This document shows, piece after piece, positions 6,402-11,030 of a DNA stretch of 11,030 bases. The translations under genes were made by a program, and so were the position numbers. The notes below the pieces were generated by a model, which saw nothing but the letters and a program-made list of their open reading frames with translations, searched no databases and was not told the DNA's origin. The stretch spans positions 1 to 11,030 of the forward strand of contig JACDAG010000710.1 in the NCBI GenBank assembly GCA_013695565.1, read 5' to 3'. The first letter of the stretch is position 1, and every line of letters starts with the position of its first letter. This stretch comes from Bradyrhizobium sp. GTDB taxonomy: Bacteria; Pseudomonadota; Alphaproteobacteria; Rhizobiales; Xanthobacteraceae.

Positions 6402-7379
6402 CTATTGCTCGGACAAGCCCAGCATCAGCCGCATGTTCTGCACGGCGGCACCCGACGCGCCCTTGCCCAGATTGTCGAGCCGCGCGACCAGCACCGCCTG
6501 ACGATGCTTCTCGCTGGCAAAAACGTAAAGCTCGAGCTTGTTGGTCTCGTTGAGCGCCTCCGGCTCAATCCGCCCGCCCTTGGTCGCCGCGTTCTCGAGC
6601 GGCATGACCGAGACATATTTGCTGCCGGCGTACCGCTTCGCCAGCGCGGCGTGGAGCTGGGCCGCGCCGGGCTTGGCCGGAAGCGCGTCGAGATGCAACG
6701 GCACCGACACCAGCATGCCCTGCCGGTAATTGCCGACCGATGGCACGAAGATCGGCCGCCGCGTCAGGCATGCATAGAGCTGCGTCTCCGGCAGATGCTT
6801 GTGCTCGAAGCCGAGACCATAGAGTTCGAAGGACGGCGCGGTGCCGCCCTCGAAACTTTCAATCATCGACTTGCCGCCGCCGGAATAGCCGCTGACCGCA
6901 TTGATGGTGACAGGATAGTCCGCCGGTACCAGTCCGGCATCGACGAGCGGCCGCAGCAGCGCCACCGCGCCGGTCGGATAGCAGCCGGGGTTGGAGACTT
7001 TCCGCGCGTTGCGGATCTTGTCGGCCTGGTCAGGCGTGAGTTCGGCAAAACCATAGGTCCAGTCGCTGGCGACACGAAAGGCCGTCGAGGCGTCCAGCAC
7101 CTTGGGTCCTTTGGCGCCCATGCCGTCGATCAAGGCCACGGTTTCTTTCGCAGCCTCGTCCGGCAGGCAGAGGATCACGAGATCCACCTCCTCCATCAGC
7201 GCCCGCTTGGCGCCGGCGTCCTTGCGCTTGTCCTCGGCAATGCTTTTCAGCGTGACATCGCTCAGCTGGCGCAGCCGTTCCTGAATGCCAAGGCCCGTCG
7301 TTCCCGATGCGCCATCGACGAAGATGGTGGGCTTCCTGGTGGCGCCGATCGATTGCGGCTTGGTGTCGGTCAGGGTCAT
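6402..7379 (-). CDS. argC: N-acetyl-gamma-glutamyl-phosphate reductase, type 2 (short family)
   Basis: This 325-residue protein belongs to the second ArgC family. It shows IFVDGASGTTGLGIQERL (19-36) as the dinucleotide motif, STAFR (98-102), the catalytic cysteine Cys133 in SNPGCYPTG, NAVSGYSGGGK as the loop that replaces the SGVTGAGR of type 1, HKHLPE as the likely catalytic histidine block, and NLGKGASGAAVQNMRLMLG at the C-terminus. Known members catalyse the same NADPH-dependent reduction as type 1, so it is either redundant or specialised. The first 16 residues are a variable tail. It overlaps the upstream PaiB-like gene by ATGA (7376-7379), so translation is probably coupled; GAAAGGAACG lies before the start. 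The 373-residue frame opposite (6405-7526) is a mirror artefact. Confidence 0.95.
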   Translation of the reverse strand: MTLTDTKPQSIGATRKPTIFVDGASGTTGLGIQERLRQLSDVTLKSIAEDKRKDAGAKRALMEEVDLVILCLPDEAAKETVALIDGMGAKGPKVLDASTAFRVASDWTYGFAELTPDQADKIRNARKVSNPGCYPTGAVALLRPLVDAGLVPADYPVTINAVSGYSGGGKSMIESFEGGTAPSFELYGLGFEHKHLPETQLYACLTRRPIFVPSVGNYRQGMLVSVPLHLDALPAKPGAAQLHAALAKRYAGSKYVSVMPLENAATKGGRIEPEALNETNKLELYVFASEKHRQAVLVARLDNLGKGASGAAVQNMRLMLGLSEQ

Positions 7380-8062
7380 GGCGCGTTCCTTTCGGGCGTC
7401 GTCGCGTCGTTCGTTGCTGCGGTAGGGGTAGGAAAAGCCTGCGGGCGCGCCGCGCGCATCAAGGCTGCAATCTCGGCTGCATCAGCGTCACCCTGTGACG
7501 CCAGCGCGGTGCTGATCGCTGTATAGTCGGCTTCGGATTTGTGCTGGTTCAATTTGAAGCTGCCCTCGATCCCTTCCACCGTCATCTCAAGACCCACGAT
7601 CGCCTTCTTCATGGCGTCCAGCCGCCCGGCCGTCATTTTCGACGACAACCAGGGCTTCTTCGGCAACAGCCGGTTTTCGAACTTGGCGCTGAGCGTCTCG
7701 ATCTGCTCGGCCAGTTCGTCGTCGGACAGTGCCCGTACCGTGCCCGTCAGATGCACGGCCTGATAGAGCCAGGTCGGCACCTGGTCGGCCGAAACGTACC
7801 AGTCGGGCGACACATAGGCATCCGCGCCGTTGACGGCCAGCAGCCAGGACGTGGTCCCGCCGGCGAGCTTTAGCAGCGGATTATGACGGGCAACATGGAA
7901 CAGCGCCTTCGGCGTGCCGTCATCGGCAAACCCCAGATAGAACGGCAGCGGTGAGGCCATCGGCTTGACGCCATCCCACGCGCAGACAAGGCCAAAGCCG
8001 CGCGCTTGCGCAAACGCGAGGCTGGCGGCGCGGTCGGGCTTGAACGGAGGCGGCGTATACAT
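7376..8062 (-). CDS. PaiB-like FMN-binding negative transcriptional regulator
   Basis: The 228-residue protein has the PaiB family layout: N-terminal MYTPPPF, a split-barrel flavin-binding core with HVARHNPLL (57-65), the block YVSPDWY (83-89), VPTWLYQAVHLTG (95-107), and the C-terminal GSFKLNQHKSEADYTAI (167-183). PaiB of Bacillus, with PaiA, represses sporulation and protease genes; in most bacteria the role is unknown and an FMN-linked enzymatic function is also possible. The last 25 residues (Ala/Thr/Pro-rich) look like a disordered tail. Start: ATG at 8062 with AGGAG 6 nt upstream, and the family N-terminus starts exactly here. It is the first gene of the operon with the two argC genes, the methyltransferase and the MFS gene. 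No helix-turn-helix is visible, so calling it a regulator rests on the family name only. Confidence 0.88.
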   Translation of the reverse strand: MYTPPPFKPDRAASLAFAQARGFGLVCAWDGVKPMASPLPFYLGFADDGTPKALFHVARHNPLLKLAGGTTSWLLAVNGADAYVSPDWYVSADQVPTWLYQAVHLTGTVRALSDDELAEQIETLSAKFENRLLPKKPWLSSKMTAGRLDAMKKAIVGLEMTVEGIEGSFKLNQHKSEADYTAISTALASQGDADAAEIAALMRAARPQAFPTPTAATNDATTPERNAP

Positions 8063-8294
8063 TTCAAACTCCTGCTTGACGTAGGAGCCGCCAGATCAAA
8101 CCGCGTGTCTTGAACAAGGGAAAGAGCCGCGGACTGTATCCGGCGGCAGGGGCGATGATCTTAAACGCAGACAACCGCCCATACCGCGATAATGCGGCGG
8201 CGGCGGGCGATGATGCTGGTCGAAGCGTTGATCATGGGCGCGGGCTATAAGGCCGTACGGTTCCACCGTCAAGGCAAAACGCAACCGAAAACAC
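8063..8294. other. Gene-free leader region of the PaiB-argC operon
   Basis: No gene is supported here. The region lies between the terminator of the hydrolase gene and the PaiB start and should hold the operon promoter. A small dyad CTTG-aa-CAAG is at 8109-8118. On the minus strand the stretch CTTGTTCAAGACACGCGG is the most promoter-like part, but no clear -10 is seen. The weak plus-strand frame at 8192-8386 runs through the terminator and into the hydrolase gene and is not credible. Confidence 0.55.
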
Positions 8295-8321
8295 AAAGGC
8301 CGCCCCAAAAAGGCGGCCTTT
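8295..8321 (-). terminator. Rho-independent terminator of the hydrolase gene
   Basis: AAAGGCCGCC (8295-8304) and GGCGGCCTTT (8312-8321) form a perfect 10-bp stem with a 7-nt loop. It begins 28 nt after the stop of the metallo-hydrolase gene, and on the minus strand the stem ends in TTT followed by GTGTTTTC, a reasonable U-rich tail. It separates that gene from the PaiB operon. Confidence 0.8.
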
Positions 8322-8349
8322 GCTCTGAAATCGGCGAGGAACGGTCAGG

Positions 8350-9189
8350 TCACACCGGGCTCCACGCCGCCGGAACCAGCCGGTAGCCGTTGCCATCCTT
8401 CTCGACAAAGCCGTTGGCCGGGAACGGATAGTGATAACCCTGAACGCGCATCTTGTCGGCGACCAGCATGTCGTAGATTTTGCGCCTTGTAGCCTCCGCC
8501 ATCACCGGATCCTGATCGAACATCAGGTGCCAGCCCGGATTGGTGACGAACAACGCCGGATGGTTGGTCACATCAGACTGGATAAACACCTTGTCGGAGC
8601 CGGATGACAGAACGAACGAGGTATGACCCGGGGTGTGCCCGTAGGACGAGACCGCAACCAATCCTGGCGCGACATCCTTGCCGCCTTCGTAGGGCGTTAC
8701 CTTCTTCTTCAGCCCGGCATCCAAAACCCGGCGGGCGTTGGTGAACACGCCTTTCATCCGGTCGGAGGTCTGCTTGCCCATCTCGCCGTCGTCCATGAAG
8801 TATTTCCACTCGGCGGCCGGCACCAGCACTTCGGCGTTGGGGAACGTCGGTGTGTTGTCCGCGGTCAAAAGGCCGTTGATGTGATCGCCGTGGAAGTGAG
8901 AGATAACGACGATGTCGACGTTCTTGGGATCGAAGCCGGCGGCGGTCATGTTGCTGCCGAACTGCCCGACATTTCCCTTGCTCGATGCAAACGCAGCCGC
9001 TCCATTGCCGGTGTCCAGGACAACCAGCTTGCCGCCGGTGTTGATCACCAGTGGCGCGAAGTGGATGGACATCTTGTCCTTGGGCAGAAACGCCTTGTCG
9101 AGCGCCGCAGCGACTTCGTCTTTCTTGGCATTGAGCACCATGGTTTCGCCCAGCGCGAAGGTATTGACGCCATCCGAAATGGCGGTCAC
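8350..9189 (-). CDS. Metallo-beta-lactamase-fold hydrolase, N-terminus apparently damaged
   Basis: The enzyme has the full dinuclear-metal signature of the MBL superfamily: HFHGDH with His98, His100, Asp102 and His103 (codons at 8881-8898), His189 in GHTPGH, Asp206 in QSDVTN and His253 in GYHYPFP. Relatives include lactonases and other periplasmic or cytoplasmic esterases; the substrate here is unknown. The only usable start is GTG at 9189, with poor ribosome-site spacing. However, the frame stays open upstream to a TAG at 9289-9291 and encodes family-like sequence (LPAKAAAPLAEKQAPSF, then YRYKVGDAQ), meaning the first beta strand and what looks like the end of an export signal lie outside any start codon. 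Starting at 9189 would cut the first strand of the fold. The gene may therefore be a 5'-truncated pseudogene or contain an error near 9260-9290. It ends 28 nt before a clear terminator. Confidence 0.8.
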   Translation of the reverse strand: MTAISDGVNTFALGETMVLNAKKDEVAAALDKAFLPKDKMSIHFAPLVINTGGKLVVLDTGNGAAAFASSKGNVGQFGSNMTAAGFDPKNVDIVVISHFHGDHINGLLTADNTPTFPNAEVLVPAAEWKYFMDDGEMGKQTSDRMKGVFTNARRVLDAGLKKKVTPYEGGKDVAPGLVAVSSYGHTPGHTSFVLSSGSDKVFIQSDVTNHPALFVTNPGWHLMFDQDPVMAEATRRKIYDMLVADKMRVQGYHYPFPANGFVEKDGNGYRLVPAAWSPV

Positions 9190-9337
9190 TTGCGCGTCAC
9201 CGACCTTGTAACGATAGAAACTCGGCGCCTGTTTTTCGGCGAGCGGTGCCGCCGCTTTGGCTGGCAGCCCGGTCCCCTTATCCTTGGGCTAACCCCCGCC
9301 CCGATGGCTTATTCCGAAGGCGGCGAGCCGCCCGACC

Positions 9338-9868
9338 CTACACCGACCGCAATAGCCATTCGGCGATCTGCGCCATTACGTCGCCAAACAGCAAAAGTGC
9401 TGCCGACCACACCAGCGCCGAGACGAAATTGGCGATCTGGAACGGCCAGTATGACATTTCGAAGATCCCGGCGGCGAGCGGCACCGAGGCCCGCAACGGT
9501 CCGAAAAACCGTCCGATGAAAATGGACGGCACGCCCCACTTCTTCACGAAGGCTTCGCCGCGCGGCAGGATTTCCGGATAGCGCGACAGCGGCCAGATCC
9601 TGGCCACCTGCTCCTTGTATTTGAAGCCGAACCAGTAGGAGACCCAGTCGCCGAGCGCAGCCCCGATGCCGCCGGCGATCCAGATCGGCCAGAAGCTGAT
9701 GCCGCTGACGCCGATCAGCGCGCCGATCGCGACCAGTGCGCCCCACGCCGGAACCAGCAGGGAGATAAAGGCCAGCGATTCACCGAACGCCAGCAGCAAA
9801 ACAATTGGTGCCGCCCAAGCCTGATGATCGCGCACAAAGCTGGCCAGGGCGCGCGCAAAATCTTCCAT
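9338..9868 (-). CDS. DedA/VTT-domain integral membrane protein (176 aa)
   Basis: The protein belongs to the DedA (SNARE-associated/VTT) family of inner-membrane proteins, some of which flip phospholipids or undecaprenyl phosphate and support membrane potential and envelope integrity. Hydrophobic segments lie near 17-33, 35-56, 61-79, 125-137 and 145-165. Family-typical features are Glu30, the GDWVSYWFG block (73-81) and the signature FIGRFFGPLRASVPLAAG (117-134) with Arg120 and Arg126, equivalent to the functionally important arginines of studied DedA proteins. At 176 residues it is slightly shorter than the usual 190-220, consistent with a short C-terminus. ATG at 9868 is chosen because MEDFARALASFVRDH begins the family-like part; GAAGG lies about 10 nt upstream. 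The in-frame extension to 10084 has no membrane features and is not supported. A nested dyad (9942-9979) lies upstream. Confidence 0.92.
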   Translation of the reverse strand: MEDFARALASFVRDHQAWAAPIVLLLAFGESLAFISLLVPAWGALVAIGALIGVSGISFWPIWIAGGIGAALGDWVSYWFGFKYKEQVARIWPLSRYPEILPRGEAFVKKWGVPSIFIGRFFGPLRASVPLAAGIFEMSYWPFQIANFVSALVWSAALLLFGDVMAQIAEWLLRSV

Positions 9869-9941
9869 ATTTTGAACGCCTTCCCGCCCCGTCTCCGGCC
9901 GTCGAATCTCCCTGCGGGCTCGTAGCCTGGGCGACAGGTAA

Positions 9942-9979
9942 GCCAGCCCCTTGCGTGACTTCAAGTCACAAAGGCTGGC
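9942..9979. promoter_or_regulatory. Nested palindrome upstream of the DedA gene
   Basis: Outer arms GCCAGCC (9942-9948) and GGCTGGC (9973-9979) enclose the 15-bp perfect palindrome GTGACTT-c-AAGTCAC (9955-9969). The whole could be a regulator operator or a hairpin in the DedA mRNA leader, 74 bp before its ATG. No T-run follows on either strand, so it is unlikely to be the terminator of the upstream lipoprotein gene. The remaining 9869-10101 gap shows no gene. Confidence 0.45.
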
Positions 9980-10101
9980 ATGGAACGTGATTTCAACCGC
10001 CCGAACGCACTCGGCCGGGCTTTCTTCCCTCCAGACAGGCATTTCCGCACGATCGGCAGCCGTAAACGAGGCAGCTCGCGGCAATCCCGCTCCTGATGCG
10101 C

Positions 10102-10551
10102 CTAGCTCTGCGGCGGTGGCGGCCGCTTCGGCTGTCGCGGCTTTGCGGGACGGGACTGTGCCGGCACCAGCGGCTGCAAGGTTACGGTCACCGGATTGGG
10201 TTTGTGATCCTGCGCAGCGCCGGTGTAGGCGCCGACGCCCATCCCGACCAACCCGCCGACCAGTACGTTGCCGGCGAAACCCGCCGCACCCGTGCCTGGA
10301 ATTTCCTTGGTGAGAGGGACGACCTGCGGTTCATAGCCCTCCTTGTTGATGGTGACGGTGATGTCGGCGCTTCGCTTGGCCACGACGACACAGGGAGTGA
10401 CGCAGGAGGTGGGATTATCGAGCCCCGATAGCTCGGCGGTCGCACCCGGAGGTGTCGACACGATCGAAATGTTTTCAGTTGTTCCGCGTGTTACCGACGC
10501 ACACCCAACACATGGCAGCGCGATTGCCGCGGCCAAAAACAGCCTCATCAT
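10102..10551 (-). CDS. PEGA-like lipoprotein with glycine-zipper segment (149 aa)
   Basis: The N-terminus MMRLFLAAAIALPCVGC is a lipoprotein signal with the lipidated cysteine at residue 17; the -3 residue is Cys instead of Leu, a mild deviation. Residues 28-80 resemble a PEGA domain (ISIVSTPPGATAEL, then TPCVVVAKRS and INKEGYEPQVV), a small surface beta fold. Cys50 and Cys54 could form a disulfide. Residues 85-112 are glycine-rich with small-residue spacing (GNVLVGGLVGMGVGAYTG), like glycine-zipper segments of outer-membrane lipoproteins. The tail (130-149) is basic and proline-rich. Function unknown; an envelope structural role is likely. The double ATG at 10551/10548 is preceded by GGGGAAAG. 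The +2 residue is Ala, predicting outer-membrane sorting. It is divergent from parE and 233 bp upstream of the DedA start. Confidence 0.8.
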   Translation of the reverse strand: MMRLFLAAAIALPCVGCASVTRGTTENISIVSTPPGATAELSGLDNPTSCVTPCVVVAKRSADITVTINKEGYEPQVVPLTKEIPGTGAAGFAGNVLVGGLVGMGVGAYTGAAQDHKPNPVTVTLQPLVPAQSRPAKPRQPKRPPPPQS

Positions 10552-10573
10552 TGATTACTTTCCCCAGCCCGTT

Positions 10574-10592
10574 GCGACCTTCACGCGACCTT
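10574..10592. repeat. Direct repeat GCGACCTT x2 upstream of the lipoprotein gene
   Basis: GCGACCTT occurs at 10574-10581 and 10585-10592, an 11-bp period equal to one helical turn, 23-41 bp before the lipoprotein ATG. Such spacing is seen in operators of response regulators of the PhoB/OmpR type, but no regulator can be named. Confidence 0.3.
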
Positions 10593-10739
10593 GGGCTGAA
10601 AGCAAGTCGGCTCGCATCCGCATTTTGATATTGTTAACCGCCCGCGTTCCGGTCATTGCTGCGCCCTCACAGAAGCGCCCTGGCCGCTCTGGCCGTCACT
10701 TTTTAAGCCCATCCGTGGCATAGTCAGACGGACCGATTC

Positions 10740-10757
10740 GCGCGCGACCTCGCGCGC
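10740..10757 (+). promoter_or_regulatory. GC-only hairpin in the parE leader
   Basis: GCGCGCG (10740-10746) and CGCGCGC (10751-10757) form a 7-bp stem with an ACCT loop, ending 15 nt before the parE ATG. If transcribed, it would sit right next to the ribosome-binding site (GAAG at 10766-10769) and could limit translation. The 10552-10739 stretch shows no gene and no convincing -35/-10 pair for either divergent gene. Confidence 0.35.
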
Positions 10758-10772
10758 AATACATGAAGAACC

Positions 10773-11030
10773 ATGCCCAAGCCATTGAAAAAACCTGCAA
10801 AATCAAAGTCCGGTGACGACCTGTTCGGAGCTGATGAACCGAAGGGCCGCGCGCCGCTCAAGGTCGCCGCCCGCGGCGGCAGCGCCGAAGCCAACTACAC
10901 CGCAGCCGACATCGAGGTGCTCGAGGGGCTTGAGCCGGTCCGCCGCCGGCCCGGCATGTATATCGGCGGCACCGACGAAAAGGCGATGCACCACCTGTTT
11001 GCCGAAGTGATCGACAACTCGATGGACGAA
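10773..11030 (+). CDS. parE: DNA topoisomerase IV subunit B (ParE), N-terminal part (cut by window edge)
   Basis: ParE is the ATPase subunit of topoisomerase IV, which with ParC unlinks daughter chromosomes. The 86 residues in the window include a 40-residue lysine-rich, low-complexity N-terminal extension (MPKPLKKPAKSKSGDDLFGA), then the GHKL ATPase start: YTAADIEVLEGLEPVRRRPG, MYIGGTDEKAMHHL, and FAEVIDNSMDE. In the last block Glu78 is the likely general base and Asn82 the Mg/ATP ligand, by comparison with GyrB Glu42 and Asn46. The MYIGGTDEKAMHHLFAEVIDNSMDE type sequence is characteristic of alphaproteobacterial ParE rather than GyrB (which has GTGLHHMVYEVVDN). The start at 10773 gives the in-frame extension; an ATG at 10763 is in another frame. 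A weak GAAG lies 3-6 nt upstream. Confidence 0.95.
   Translation, partial: MPKPLKKPAKSKSGDDLFGADEPKGRAPLKVAARGGSAEANYTAADIEVLEGLEPVRRRPGMYIGGTDEKAMHHLFAEVIDNSMDE

Noticed and set aside
6405..7526. 373-residue open frame opposite the type 2 argC and PaiB end
   Set aside because: Same mirror effect; low-complexity composition and no recognisable motif.
8192..8386. Possible small plus-strand gene ahead of the terminator
   Set aside because: It reads straight through the terminator hairpin into the hydrolase 3' end, has no clear ribosome site and a basic low-complexity product.
8623..9519. 298-residue plus-strand frame over the hydrolase gene
   Set aside because: It crosses the clear hydrolase coding region and part of dedA antisense and has no family features.
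10622..10640. CtrA-like site (TTTT-N7-TTAAC) between parE and the lipoprotein gene
   Set aside because: Two mismatches in the first half-site and no supporting position; too weak to claim.
1..11030. Novel defence, mobile or biosynthetic system
   Set aside because: No nuclease, integrase, transposase, toxin-antitoxin, CRISPR or biosynthetic core gene is present; the genes are mostly familiar metabolic and envelope families.

Overview
The window reads as ordinary chromosome from an alphaproteobacterium of the Bradyrhizobium/Rhodopseudomonas group (order Hyphomicrobiales). The basis is high GC with strong third-position GC bias (long mirror ORFs opposite every real gene), a class I PHA synthase, a type 1 plus a type 2 ArgC, and an intergenic palindromic element of a kind I recall as common in that group. 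The genus is inferred from protein resemblance and was not searched.

Layout. Positions 1-305 (minus) hold the N-terminal part of a PLP-dependent class I/II aminotransferase cut by the window edge. Next is a small lipoprotein gene (506-799, minus), then a 311-bp divergent intergenic region leading into phaC (1111-2916, plus), class I polyhydroxyalkanoate synthase, with a TTGCAGTGCAA dyad upstream that suits a PHA-responsive regulator. A small MAPEG membrane protein follows (2988-3386, plus). A palindromic repeat (about 3401-3500) separates it from the convergent operon.

Positions 8062-3497 (minus) form a tightly packed five-gene run: PaiB-like FMN-binding protein, ArgC type 2, ArgC type 1, a class I SAM methyltransferase and an MFS transporter. 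Junctions are a 4-nt ATGA overlap, then gaps of 35, 14 and 4 nt. Two non-orthologous ArgC families side by side is the most notable gene-content feature. The MFS gene carries a one-base frameshift that splits an otherwise intact reading frame.

After a clear rho-independent terminator (8295-8321) come three more minus-strand genes: a metallo-beta-lactamase-fold hydrolase (8350-9189) whose frame continues upstream into a remnant export-signal-like segment without a start codon, a DedA/VTT membrane protein (9338-9868) and a PEGA-like lipoprotein (10102-10551). Divergently, parE (topoisomerase IV subunit B) starts at 10773 and runs off the right edge.

The genes serve separate tasks: amino-acid metabolism (aminotransferase, two ArgC), carbon storage (PhaC), the envelope (two lipoproteins, DedA, MAPEG), transport and chromosome decatenation. 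I saw no CRISPR array, phage, insertion sequence, tRNA, rRNA or defence module, and no convincing novel multi-gene system. The points worth a second look are the ArgC pair, the two damaged genes and several compact dyads.
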